A stretch of 64,000 nucleotides of DNA from contig NZ_JACHOP010000022.1 of the NCBI RefSeq assembly GCF_014199935.1, positions 31,254 to 95,253 on the forward strand. The letters run 5' to 3'. The translations under genes were made by a program, and so were the position numbers. Source of the stretch: Methylorubrum rhodinum. GTDB taxonomy: Bacteria > Pseudomonadota > Alphaproteobacteria > Rhizobiales > Beijerinckiaceae. The notes beneath the pieces are model-generated. The model saw only the letters and a list, made by a program, of their open reading frames with translations, was not told where the DNA came from and did not search any database. This document shows positions 20,076 to 30,250 of this stretch, piece by piece. Numbering within the stretch: the stretch's first letter is position 1; each line of letters starts with the position of its first letter.

Positions 20076-20441
20076 ATGAGGATCTACGCGACCTCGGCCT
20101 TCGCGAGGCTGGCCGGCAAGGAGGGCGTGTCCGACGCCGACTTGATCGATGCCGTCGAACGCGCCGAGCGCGGCCAGATCGACGGCCCGATCGGCAAGCT
20201 CCTGATCAAGCAGCGCATCGCCCGCCCCGCCCAAGGTCGTGCCCGCGGCTTCCGGGCCATCCTCGCCCACAAGGTCGGCGAGGTCGTCGTGTTCCTGTAT
20301 CTCTTCCCGAAGAGCGCCCGCGCCAACCTCACCGGCCCCGAGCGCGCAGCCTACCAAGACTACGCCGAGACCCTGACCCGCCACACGGAGGCGGATTTCG
20401 CCCGCCTCGTGGCCGAGCGCGGATGGAGACAGATCGGATGA
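20076..20441 (+). CDS. RelE/HigB-like toxin of a type II toxin-antitoxin system
   Basis: A 121-residue basic protein of the RelE/HigB superfamily (DUF1044-like). Recognisable elements are the N-terminal strand MRIYATSAFARLA, the basic centre LLIKQRIARPAQGRARGFRA, the strand VVVFLYLFPKSARANL and the C-terminal helix. In this superfamily such toxins cleave ribosome-bound mRNA; activity here is inferred. GGGAGG precedes the ATG. The stop overlaps the antitoxin start (ATGA), the toxin-first order typical of HigBA. It is close to a GC-matched environment, so there is no strong sign of recent transfer. Confidence 0.82.
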   Translation: MRIYATSAFARLAGKEGVSDADLIDAVERAERGQIDGPIGKLLIKQRIARPAQGRARGFRAILAHKVGEVVVFLYLFPKSARANLTGPERAAYQDYAETLTRHTEADFARLVAERGWRQIG

Positions 20442-20767
20442 CGAACCAATCCCGAGCCAAGCCCCGCAGCGATGCGCTCCAGGCGCTGCACGAGGCCGCG
20501 TCCGATTCCCATGCGGTCGGCGCGATCGACAAGGCCACGATGCGTCACTTCGATCTCGCCTGCCTTACCCCCGTCGAGCCGCTGTCGCCCGAGGCGATCC
20601 GGCAGGTGCGCGAGACGGCCAAGATGAGTCAGGCGCTCTTCGCCCTCGCCCTCAACGTGACCGTCACCCTCGTCAGCCAGTGGGAGCGCGGCGAGCGCCG
20701 CCCGAGCGGCCCCTCGCTCAAGCTGCTGTCGCTGGCCGCCCACAAGGGCATCGACACGATCCTCTGA
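20438..20767 (+). CDS. XRE-family helix-turn-helix antitoxin (HigA/NadS-like)
   Basis: A 109-residue DNA-binding antitoxin. The C-terminal half carries the HTH: IRQVRETAKMSQALFALAL then NVTVTLVSQWERGERRPSGP, with SQWERG as the recognition-helix signature. The N-terminal part probably binds the toxin. It starts at 20438 within the toxin stop codon. The palindrome at 19990-20008 is its likely binding site, giving autoregulation of the pair. Confidence 0.85.
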   Translation: MTNQSRAKPRSDALQALHEAASDSHAVGAIDKATMRHFDLACLTPVEPLSPEAIRQVRETAKMSQALFALALNVTVTLVSQWERGERRPSGPSLKLLSLAAHKGIDTIL

Positions 20768-20784
20768 CGCGCGTCTCCGGGACC

Positions 20785-21852
20785 CTACCCCGGCGGCGCC
20801 AGCACCTGCGCGCGCCGCGCCTCCAGCGTCTGCCAGACGAGGAGCGCGGGCAGGCCGAGGACGACGTCGGGGACGCGCTTGGCCAGCGACAGGGCGATGG
20901 CGATGCCGGCATCCAACCCGAACAGGGCGCCGACGAAGACGAAGCCGCCCTCCTGCACCCCGAGCCCGCTCGGCACCGGGAAGGCCGCCGACTTGATCGC
21001 CTGCGACAGCGATTCCAGCACCAGCACCTCGGTCAGGCTGGCCTCGACCCCGATACAGGCGAGCACGATCCAGATCTCGGCCGCGCCCAGCAGCCAGCCC
21101 GCGGCGTGGAGCAGCGTCGCCTGGGCGAGCGGGCCGCGGCGGTCGCGCGCCCAGACCGCGTCGAGGGCATCGCGCACGGACGGGCCGGCGGCGGCGTCCG
21201 GCTCGGAGGCGCCGAGGACGCGGCGCAGGAGGCCGGAGAGCCGCCGCTCCAGGCCGCGGGCGGAGCCGAGCCGCTGCAGGGCGAAGAAGGCCGCCACCGC
21301 CGCGACGGCGACGGCGGCGGCCTCCGCGGTCCAGCGGGCGAGCGTCGCGGCGGCCTCGCCGGGCAGGCGCCACAGCAGGCCGGCGCCGAGCCCCGTGAAG
21401 GCCACCTGCGTGGCGACCTGGATCAGCATGTCGGCGAGCAGCGAGGCCGCGGCGAAGCTGCCGGCCACGCCCCAGAAGGTGAGCAGGCGCCCGCCCACCA
21501 CCTCGCCGCCGACCGAGGCGACGGGCAGCAGCACGTTCACCCCCTCGCGCACGAAGCGCAGGATCACGAAGGCGCCGGTCTCGACCGCGCCCCGGCCCGG
21601 CACGGCGGCACCGACCCCGGCGAGCAGGCGCGCCCAGGCGAGCCCGCACAGCAGGATGATCAGCGCGCGGACGAGGACGAGGCCGGCGAGCCCCGGCGCG
21701 CCGATCCGCCCGAACGCGTCGCCGATCGCGGTCAGGTCGTTGGTGGCCACGAGCCATGTGCCGAGCGCCAGGCCGGCGAGCGTCCCGAGGAGCGGCAGGC
21801 GCCGCACCAGCCCTCGCAGCAGCCGGCGCGGCGCGGAGGCGGGGTCAGCCAT
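20785..21852 (-). CDS. Flippase-like integral membrane protein (LPG-synthase TM region/UPF0104; HpnL-like)
   Basis: A 355-residue inner-membrane protein with about eight membrane segments. The family mark is the motif SAAFPVPSGLGVQEGGF near 295-311, preceded by ESLSQAIK. An earlier conserved stretch is VREGVNVLLPVASVGGEVVG. These features match the lysylphosphatidylglycerol-synthase transmembrane family and within it HpnL, a protein linked to hopanoid lipids. No other hopanoid gene is in the window, so the HpnL assignment is tentative. The start overlaps the stop of the ferredoxin-like gene by 8 bases, implying coupled translation. Confidence 0.78.
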   Translation of the reverse strand: MADPASAPRRLLRGLVRRLPLLGTLAGLALGTWLVATNDLTAIGDAFGRIGAPGLAGLVLVRALIILLCGLAWARLLAGVGAAVPGRGAVETGAFVILRFVREGVNVLLPVASVGGEVVGGRLLTFWGVAGSFAAASLLADMLIQVATQVAFTGLGAGLLWRLPGEAAATLARWTAEAAAVAVAAVAAFFALQRLGSARGLERRLSGLLRRVLGASEPDAAAGPSVRDALDAVWARDRRGPLAQATLLHAAGWLLGAAEIWIVLACIGVEASLTEVLVLESLSQAIKSAAFPVPSGLGVQEGGFVFVGALFGLDAGIAIALSLAKRVPDVVLGLPALLVWQTLEARRAQVLAPPG

Positions 21853-22222
21853 CGGCGGCGGGCGCGGGCGGTAAGGCGGGCGTGTCGAGCGAGAGGGAGG
21901 CGGGCGAGAGCGCGTCGAGGCAAGGTGCGAGCAGCACGACGCGGCCCCGCGCCAGGGAGGCCGGCGTCGCCACCGCGAGCAGGCGCTTGGGGCAGGGGCC
22001 GAGGCAGCCGGTCTCGATGATCTTCACTTTACGACCCTTCGCACGCGCCTCGCCCTCGGGCCGGGCGGCGGCGCGCTTGAGGGCGCGGCCGAGCCGCTTG
22101 CGGTCCACGCCCTGGCGCTTGGCGCACTTGCCGCAGACCAGCACGACCTCCGCGAAGCCGGCCTTCGCCGTGCGGGCCCCCCTTGCATGGGCCGGACCGT
22201 CCGGTTCCTGACGCCGTCCCAA
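21845..22222 (-). CDS. (2Fe-2S) thioredoxin-like ferredoxin domain protein
   Basis: A small cytoplasmic protein of about 125 residues with the four-Cys pattern of thioredoxin-like [2Fe-2S] ferredoxins: VLVCGKCAKR (C-x2-C) and ETGCLGPCPKRL (C-x3-C). Between them lies a basic linker. I favour the TTG at 22222, which follows GGAGGGG; the frame extends to 22318 but lacks a ribosome site. Its stop overlaps the membrane protein gene, so the two probably work together, but the electron donor and acceptor are unknown. Confidence 0.72.
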   Translation of the reverse strand: MGRRQEPDGPAHARGARTAKAGFAEVVLVCGKCAKRQGVDRKRLGRALKRAAARPEGEARAKGRKVKIIETGCLGPCPKRLLAVATPASLARGRVVLLAPCLDALSPASLSLDTPALPPAPAADG

Positions 22223-22476
22223 TCGCCCCTCCGCTCCCGTCGAATCCCGCGCTGCTTCTCGTGCATCTGCCGTTGCAGAGCGAGGGCGGCCTATCGCAGC
22301 CGTCGCCCCGCGCGGCAATCCCGGCGGATCGCCGCGCCTTAAAAAGGGCCGAAAAGAACGTGACCTCAGCCGTGGCCGCGCGGACCGGCCCGGCGCTTCG
22401 CGGCCGGGCGCGGCCAGGGCCCGGCGTGAACCCGGTACGAAGCCGGCGGTGGTTTCCCCGCGAGGATGTCCTTTCG

Positions 22477-23811
22477 ATGAGTTCGGACGAGATCAAGCAG
22501 GAGACGCGGGTCCGGCAGAGCCCGAGCGTTCAGTCGCTCATGGACCTCGCCCGCCGCTCCGTGCCGGATCTGCGGCGCAACGCCGAGACGATCGAGCCCA
22601 TGCCCGCGGGTCGGCGCGGGGCGCTCGTCGCGCGCGCGCGCCGGACCCTGGACTGGACCCGCCTGCCCGGCCTCCGGCCCCGCGACGAGGAGCGCCCGCA
22701 GCCCCGGCTGATGGTGCGGCTGATCCGCGGCTACGGCCTGTTCGTGCTGCTGCCGACGGTGCTGGTCGGGATCTACGTGTTCGCGATCGCCACGCCGCAA
22801 TACATCGCCGAATCCCAGTTCGCGGTGCGCGGCAACGTCGAGCCGATGGAGAGCGTCACGCTCGGCGTCTACCAGGAGATGATCCAGAAGCATAACAGCC
22901 AGGACAGCTTCATCCTGCGCGACTACATCAAGAGCCGTCAGCTGGTGGAGGCGGTCGACGCCAAGCTCGGTCTCGAGAAGATGTTCTCGCAAGATGGGAT
23001 CGACTTCTGGGCCCGCTACGATGCGAGCCAGCCGGTCGAGAAGCTGGTCCGCCACTGGCGCCGCCACGTCCTGCCGCAGATCGACGTCGTCTCCGGCGTG
23101 ATCCGGCTGACCGTGCGCGCCTTCTCGCCCGAGGACGCCGTGGAGATCTCCAAGCAGGTGATCGCCCATGCCGAGACCCTCATCAACGCGATCTCCCGCC
23201 GCGCCCAGCAGGACCTGCTCGCCCAGTCGCAGATCGAGGTCGACAAGGCCACCGAGCGGCTCAAGCGGGCCCGCATAGCCCTGCAGCAGTTCCGCAACCG
23301 CTGGGGCATCATCGATCCCTTGCAGTCCGCCCAGGCGACGGTGACCACCATCGAGCTGCTGCGCAAGGACAAGATCAAGGCCGAGAGCGACCTGCGGGTC
23401 CTGCGCGATTCCAAGCTCGACGAGCGGACGCGCGGCATCCAGGTGCTCGTCGCCACCGTCGCGGCCATCGACGGGCAGATGAAGGACCTGCAGAACCGGC
23501 TCACCACCGACGGCCTCGTCAGCGACGCCTCGCACAACCTCACCCAGGCCCTGCTCGAATACGAGGGCCTGATGATCGAGCAGGTGATCGCCGAGAAGAT
23601 CAGCGCCTCGATGAACATGATCCTCGATCGCGCCCGGATCGCGGCCGCCAAGCAGCAGATCTACCTCGCGACCTTCGTCGAGCCGCTGCTGCCGACCTAC
23701 TCGGCCTATCCGGCGCCGTTCTACGCCGTCGGCGTCGCGCTGTTCCTGTTCACGATGATCTGGAGCGCCCTTTCCCTGATCCGGGCCGCGGTCGCCGACA
23801 ACCGGCTCTGA
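22477..23811 (+). CDS. Capsular polysaccharide export inner-membrane protein, KpsE/BexC type
   Basis: A 444-residue polysaccharide co-polymerase of the KpsE/BexC/CtrB family, which spans the periplasm and links an ABC exporter to the outer-membrane channel. Membrane helix 1 lies near 85-105 (YGLFVLLPTVLVGIYVFAIA), after a cytoplasmic N-terminus of about 80 residues. A long periplasmic region follows (YIAESQFAVRGN, SFILRDYIKSRQL), with a coiled coil around 250-330. Helix 2 is near 415-440 (FYAVGVALFLFTMIW). The start at 22477 is the first Met with family-like sequence. No capsule transporter or glycosyltransferase gene is adjacent. Confidence 0.85.
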   Translation: MSSDEIKQETRVRQSPSVQSLMDLARRSVPDLRRNAETIEPMPAGRRGALVARARRTLDWTRLPGLRPRDEERPQPRLMVRLIRGYGLFVLLPTVLVGIYVFAIATPQYIAESQFAVRGNVEPMESVTLGVYQEMIQKHNSQDSFILRDYIKSRQLVEAVDAKLGLEKMFSQDGIDFWARYDASQPVEKLVRHWRRHVLPQIDVVSGVIRLTVRAFSPEDAVEISKQVIAHAETLINAISRRAQQDLLAQSQIEVDKATERLKRARIALQQFRNRWGIIDPLQSAQATVTTIELLRKDKIKAESDLRVLRDSKLDERTRGIQVLVATVAAIDGQMKDLQNRLTTDGLVSDASHNLTQALLEYEGLMIEQVIAEKISASMNMILDRARIAAAKQQIYLATFVEPLLPTYSAYPAPFYAVGVALFLFTMIWSALSLIRAAVADNRL

Positions 23812-23901
23812 CGGGGCGGCATTCCCGAGATCGTCCCTCGATCGGGACGTCGCCACGGCCGAGGTCCGGCCCCGATCCTCATCGAACGTCGAGTGTGCGC
23901 C

Positions 23902-24186
23902 ATGGCGGATTTCTCGGACCTCGTCGCCCGCGCGGTGAGCCCGGCCATGGGCCGGGACGAGCGCGAGCAGGTCTACGACGTGGTCCGGCAGGCGGTGCAG
24001 CGGCTGCAGGAGCGCGAGGGTCTGGCCGTGGACGATCCCGGCATCCTGCTGCAGCGCCACCTGATCGAGGAGACGATCCGGGACGTCGAGTTCGACATCA
24101 CCCGCTTCCTGACCCTGCGCAGGATCGACGAGGCCCGGGCCGCCCAGGACGCCGAATCCGCGCGCCGCTCCGGTCGGCGGCGCTAA
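23902..24186 (+). CDS. Hypothetical protein, helical, 94 aa
   Basis: Not recognised. Short, charged and predicted helical, with ERVYDVVRQAVQRLQ-like amphipathic sequence (actual residues REQVYDVVRQAVQRLQ) and IEETIRDVEFDITRFLTLRR. No signal peptide or membrane segment. It may start at a GTG nine bases upstream. It follows the KpsE-type gene by 90 bases on the same strand, so it may be co-transcribed with it. The C-terminus is Arg/Ser-rich and ends at the start of a repeat. Confidence 0.6.
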   Translation: MADFSDLVARAVSPAMGRDEREQVYDVVRQAVQRLQEREGLAVDDPGILLQRHLIEETIRDVEFDITRFLTLRRIDEARAAQDAESARRSGRRR

Positions 24187-24187
24187 A

Positions 24188-24301
24188 GCATCGGCCCGAA
24201 AGGTGGGCCCGGCTTTCGGAAGAAGTCGATGCGGCACGGAAACCCAGAGCCTCGGCCCGAAAGGTGGGGCCCGGCTTTCGGGAAAAGCCGATGCGGCACG
24301 G
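24188..24301. repeat. Two tandem copies of palindromic repeat family C
   Basis: Copy 2 (24188-24239) is GCATCGGCCCGAAAGGTGG...CTTTCGGAAGAAGTCGATGC. Copy 3 (24248-24301) is GCCTCGGCCCGAAAGGTGG...CGGGAAAAGCCGATGC. Both end in GGCACGGAAA. A third unit seems to begin (GAGCCTCGGCC) near 24310 but is not completed. The same unit lies at 11063. Confidence 0.85.
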
Positions 24302-24404
24302 AAAACATGGAGCCTCGGCCGATCTCCCGGCAACTGGACGATCCCGCGCCCGGACCCAGATGGGACGGACCTTCCGCCCTCCGGGCATCCCGACGAGATC
24401 CGCG

Positions 24405-24944
24405 ATGCAGGCCGATCCCCCCGCCGATTCCCCCCTTTCGTCCCCCACCCTCGACGACGAGACGATCGCGTTCGCGGGCCGCGTCTTCCAGTACGCCCGG
24501 ATGGGCCACGCCGAGGAACTCGCCGGGCTGTTCGCGCAGGGGCTTCCGGCCAACCTGCGCAACGACAAGGGCGACAGCCTGCTGATGCTCGCCGCCTATA
24601 ACGGCCACGCGGAGACCGCCCGCGTCGTCCTGGAGGCGGGCGGCGATCCCGAACTCGCCAACGACCGCGGCCAGACCCCGCTCGCGGGCGCCGCCTTCAA
24701 GGGCGAGGCCGGCATCGTGGAACTGCTGCTCGACCACGGCGCGCAGGTCGACGGGGCGGGCGACGGCGCGCGCACGGCGCTGATGGTGGCGGCGATGTTC
24801 GACCGCGTCGCGATCTGCGAGCTGCTGCTCGCCCGCGGCGCCGACCCGGCCCGCCGCGACGCCTCGGGCCTGAGCGCCGCGGAGCTGGCCCGGCAGATGG
24901 GTGCGACGGAGACCCCGGCCCTGCTGGAGCGGGCGGGAGGCTGA
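24405..24944 (+). CDS. Ankyrin-repeat protein
   Basis: A 179-residue protein built of about four ankyrin repeats, a protein-interaction scaffold. Repeat signatures are DSLLMLAAYNGHAETARVVL, GQTPLAGAAFKGEAGIVELL, RTALMVAAMFDRVAICELLL and SGLSAAELARQMGATETPAL. The N-terminal 40 residues are acidic and include FQYARMGHAEELAGLFAQG. No signal peptide, so it is likely cytoplasmic. Bacterial proteins of this size sometimes sit beside catalase or protease genes; here the next gene is the RTX protease. Confidence 0.85.
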   Translation: MQADPPADSPLSSPTLDDETIAFAGRVFQYARMGHAEELAGLFAQGLPANLRNDKGDSLLMLAAYNGHAETARVVLEAGGDPELANDRGQTPLAGAAFKGEAGIVELLLDHGAQVDGAGDGARTALMVAAMFDRVAICELLLARGADPARRDASGLSAAELARQMGATETPALLERAGG

Positions 24945-25065
24945 GGGCTGCTCCGCGCCGGTGTCGCCCAAACGACACGCGTCGTCCTGTTTCTCGGTCT
25001 ACGTGCAGCACAGGCTTGCGACGACGCAAGGTGTAACTTAGGGCTGTGGCAGAGGTGATGCCACG

Positions 25066-27090
25066 ATGTCCAAGACCGTCAGCGATTACACGGCCCTTTT
25101 GTCTGGATCGAGTTGGTGGGGCGGCAAGACCGTCGGTAAGCCCGTCTTCGTGACCTACTCGTTCGAGGTGGAAGCCTACGATTATCTTACGGATTTCGGG
25201 TTTTCGAGCGCGTACAAGTCTTCGTTCAAGCCGCTGACCAATTTCGAGGAGACCGCCGCCTCCTTCGCCCTCGGGCATTGGGAGGGATCCAGCGGGATCA
25301 CGTTCCTCCAGGTCGCGCCGGGCGAGGGGGATATCCGGTTCGGGCGCTACGATTTCAGTAAGGACGCGGACGTCTCCGACGCCGCGGCCTTCGCCTATCA
25401 TCCGGTGACCGCGATCGATCGCGACGGATCGTATTCCCTGGCCTTCGGCGGCGACGTGTCCATCGACCTGTCCGTCGCGGATTACTCGTTCTACGGCATG
25501 ATCCACGTGCTGACGCACGAGGTCGGCCACGCGATCGGCCTCAAGCATCCGTTCGAGGGCGGCATCGTCCTCGACACGACTCTCGACACCGTCGCGCACA
25601 CGATTATGAGCTATACCGGCGTGACGGCGACGCTGCCCAAGCTCGGCGAACTGGACGAGGCGGCCGTCGCGTATCTGTACGGTCCCGAAACGGCGGATGG
25701 CAAGCAGGTCTCGAGCTGGAACTGGGACGAGAAGACCTACACGCTGACCCAGACCGGCGGATCAGGAAAGGACACGATCCGCGGCGTCTCGACGAAGGAT
25801 GTCATCCGGGGCGGTGGCGGCGACGATCTGGTGTTCAGCGGCACCGGCGACGACCGGATCGAGGGTGGGGCGAACGACGACGTGGTCTTCGCCGACGACG
25901 GTGACGACACCGTGTTCGGCGGCGCGGGCGACGATGTCCTCCATGCCGGAGACGGCCGGGACGTGCTGTCCGGCGACGCAGGGAACGACGCGCTCGCAGG
26001 CGACGACGGCGACGATGTCCTGAAGGGCGGAGACGGCGCCGACGCGCTGTTCGGCTTCTCCGGCCAGGACCGGCTCGAAGGCGGGACCGGGGACGACGTG
26101 CTGGTGGGCGGCGCGGGCGACGACACGCTCGATGGCGGCGTCGGCGGCGCGATCGAGGGCGACACCGCCGAGTACGGCGCCGTGCGCCAAGCGATCCGGG
26201 TCGATCTGAACGGCCTGCGCGAGACCGTCGGCGGCAAGGTCGTGGTCTATCACGCGGCCGGAGCGGAGATCGGACGCGACACCCTCGTCAGCGTCGAGAA
26301 CGTGGTCGGCGGCGCCCGCTCCGACGTGCTGATCGGCGACGGGGCCGCCAACCGCTTCTGGGGTGGGGCCGGCAACGATCTGCTCCAGGGCAACGCAGGC
26401 GCCGACCGACTCGAGGGCGGAGAGGGCGGCGATCGCCTCGAGGGCGGGGCCGGGGACGATCTGCTGGTGGGTGGCGCCGGCAACGACACGCTCGAGGGCG
26501 GGACCGCGAGCGACACCGCCGATTACGGCGCGGCGCGCCAGGCCGTCCGGGTCGACCTGAACGGCGTGCGCGAGACCGTCGGCGGCAAGGTCGTGGTCCA
26601 TCACGCATCGGGAACCGAGATCGGCCGCGACACCTTCGTCAGCATCGAGAACGTCGTCGGGGGAATGCGTTCCGACATGCTGATCGGCAATGCCGTCGCG
26701 AACCGTCTCGCCGGGAACAACGGCGACGACACGTTCAAGGGCGGCGGCGGCGCCGACACCCTCACCGGGGGAGCCGGCGCCGACCGCTTCGTGTTCGACA
26801 CGAAGCCCGGCGCGAACGACGCCGACCGGATCACCGACTTCACGGTCGGCACCGACAAGCTCTGGCTCGACGACGACGTGTTCACCGGGCTGAAGGCGGG
26901 GCTGCTCGCCGAGGGGCGGTTCCATGCCGGCCGCGCCGCCCACGATGCCGACGACCGCCTGATCTTCGACGCGCGGAGCAAGAGCCTGTTCTACGACGCC
27001 GACGGCACGGGGGCCGGGGCCCAGGTGAAGATCGCGACCCTCGACAAGGTCGCCTCGCTCAGCGCTTCCGACTTCCTGATCGTCGTGTAG
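25066..27090 (+). CDS. Serralysin-like M10 metallopeptidase with RTX calcium-binding repeats
   Basis: A predicted secreted zinc protease of 674 residues. The catalytic motif HEVGHAIGLKH is at 151-161 and the Met-turn MSYTG at 181. Numerous glycine/aspartate nonapeptides (GGAGDDVLHAG, GGTGDDVLVGG and similar) run from about 245 to 580 and should fold as calcium-binding beta-rolls. A roughly 120-residue unit is duplicated: DTAEYGAVRQAIRVDLNGLR and DTADYGAARQAVRVDLNGVR each start one copy, and both contain RETVGGKVVV. The C-terminus (FLIVV) fits an uncleaved type I secretion signal; there is no N-terminal signal peptide. No type I exporter or inhibitor gene is nearby. Confidence 0.88.
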   Translation: MSKTVSDYTALLSGSSWWGGKTVGKPVFVTYSFEVEAYDYLTDFGFSSAYKSSFKPLTNFEETAASFALGHWEGSSGITFLQVAPGEGDIRFGRYDFSKDADVSDAAAFAYHPVTAIDRDGSYSLAFGGDVSIDLSVADYSFYGMIHVLTHEVGHAIGLKHPFEGGIVLDTTLDTVAHTIMSYTGVTATLPKLGELDEAAVAYLYGPETADGKQVSSWNWDEKTYTLTQTGGSGKDTIRGVSTKDVIRGGGGDDLVFSGTGDDRIEGGANDDVVFADDGDDTVFGGAGDDVLHAGDGRDVLSGDAGNDALAGDDGDDVLKGGDGADALFGFSGQDRLEGGTGDDVLVGGAGDDTLDGGVGGAIEGDTAEYGAVRQAIRVDLNGLRETVGGKVVVYHAAGAEIGRDTLVSVENVVGGARSDVLIGDGAANRFWGGAGNDLLQGNAGADRLEGGEGGDRLEGGAGDDLLVGGAGNDTLEGGTASDTADYGAARQAVRVDLNGVRETVGGKVVVHHASGTEIGRDTFVSIENVVGGMRSDMLIGNAVANRLAGNNGDDTFKGGGGADTLTGGAGADRFVFDTKPGANDADRITDFTVGTDKLWLDDDVFTGLKAGLLAEGRFHAGRAAHDADDRLIFDARSKSLFYDADGTGAGAQVKIATLDKVASLSASDFLIVV

Positions 27091-27139
27091 GATCGCCCCC
27101 ACGGCCCCGGACCGACGATCCGGGCCGGGGAGGGACGCC

Positions 27140-28641
<1,502 letters not shown>

Positions 28642-28645
<4 letters not shown>

Positions 28646-29769
28646 GGACGGGCCGGGCTTTCGCGATCACACTTCTGACGATGACGATGTCTTTTGGAAC
28701 CGCGGCCGAGGCCGCTCCGCAGAGCTATCCGGGCCAGAGCGAGGGCGACGTCGTCGTCAAGGACTTGCGCCTCGCCGACGGCGGGAGCCTGGAACAAGCA
28801 AAACTCCACTACACCACGCTCGGCACGCCGCATCGCGGCGCCGACGGCGCGATCGACAACGCGGTCCTCGTCCTGCACGGCACCACCGGCACCGGAAAGA
28901 GCTTCCTGATCCCGACGCTCGGCCCCGAGCTGTTCGGCGAGGGGGCGCCGCTCGATGCGCGCCGCTGGTACGTGATCCTGCCCGACGGGCTCGGGCGCGG
29001 CGGCTCGTCGAAGCCCTCGGACGGGCTCAAGGGCCGCTTCCCCCGCTACGGCTACGGCGACGTGGTCGAGGGCCAGCGCCGGGTGGTCGAGGAGCTCGGC
29101 GTCAAGCGCCTGCGCCTCGTGCTCGGCACCTCCATGGGCGGGATGCAGGCCTGGATGTGGGGCATCCGCCATCCCGACGCCATGGACCTGATCATGGCGG
29201 TGGCGAGCCAGCCGATCCCGGTGAGCGGGCGCAACGCCCTGTGGCGGCGCCTGCTGATCGAGGGCATCCGCTCCGATCCCGACTGGAAGGGCGGCGAGTA
29301 CACCGAGCAGCCGCGCCGCTTCGAGCGCATCCTGCCGATCTTCAACATCATGACCGAGAGCGTGCTCGGCCTGCAGAGCCAAGCGCCGACGCGGGCGGCC
29401 TCGGACACGGCCTATGACCGGATGATCGCCGGCTACGAGCGCAAGGCCGACGCCAACGACTGGCTCTACTGGTTCGATTCCTCCTACGACTACGACCCCT
29501 TCCCGGAGCTTGCTAGGATCAAGGCCAAGGTGCTGGCGGTGAACTTCGCCGACGACGAGCTGAACCCGCCCCAGCTCGACGTGATGAACGCGGCGCTGGC
29601 TAAGGTGAAGGATGGCCGCTTCGTGCTGGTGCCGACCTCGCCCGAGACCCACGGCCACCAGTCGCTGCGCTACGCCGCCCTGTGGAAGCGCCACCTCGCC
29701 GAGTTCCTAGGCGCGCCCGACGCAAAGACGGAAGGGGCGAATTCGCCGGAAGGACCGGCGAAACGCTGA
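28642..29769 (+). CDS. Secreted alpha/beta hydrolase of the MetX (homoserine acetyltransferase) superfamily
   Basis: A 375-residue protein with a clear N-terminal signal peptide (hydrophobic 7-20, probable cleavage after AEA at about 24), hence periplasmic. The fold is that of homoserine O-acetyltransferase: LHYTTLGTP, VLVLHGTTGTGKSF, the nucleophile Ser164 in LGTSMGGMQAW, an acidic residue in NFADDELNPP and the catalytic His in SPETHGHQSL. Because it is exported, a biosynthetic role in methionine synthesis is unlikely; ester hydrolysis is more probable. It is translationally coupled to glpK, suggesting it could release glycerol from an ester, but that is inference. Confidence 0.82.
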
Positions 29770-29832
29770 AAGCCTGCTCGACCTGGCCCTTCGAGAGCAG
29801 CCCGGCTCGATGCTGAGGTTGTTTCGATCCGT

Positions 29833-29945
29833 CCCCTCATCCCGAGGTGCGGAGCGAAGCGGAGCCTTGAGGGAAGGCTTCGGGGATCGCGCGATCCGCT
29901 GGAGCCTTCCTTCGAGGCCGCTGGTGCGGCACCTCGGGATGAGGG
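29833..29945. repeat. Palindromic repeat element, family B (copy 2)
   Basis: Ends CCTCATCCCGAGGTGC and GCACCTCGGGATGAGG are perfect inverted repeats. The interior has GGAGCCTT-GAGG and CCTTCCTTCGAGGCC, related to the copies at 7843 and 45964, and contains the shared core GATCGCGCGATC. The remaining gap to the chemoreceptor (29946-30250) shows no gene; its right end (30185-30215) is AT-rich and may hold the promoter. Confidence 0.85.
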
Positions 29946-30250
29946 TATTGGGTGAGAGGAACGGTCGAACCGGCGCTGAGATGATCGGGCGTGATCGTTC
30001 GAAACAACGGAAAGGTTGCGTAAAAGCTTTCCTTCTGCCGCTGCGCGAAAACCAACGAATGTTATCCGGCTGCGATCTTAGCCCATGATAGGTCTTGCGG
30101 CTCTATCGGCGTCGTTCACGCGGGCGTGATCCGGATTCGGCCGGCCGACGGGAGCGGAGAGACTTGATGACTGTTGCGGCGACGGAAAATTAACCGTTCG
30201 AATTATAAATCCGGTTCCGAGAATTGCTCCTGCACTCGACCGGACTCACC

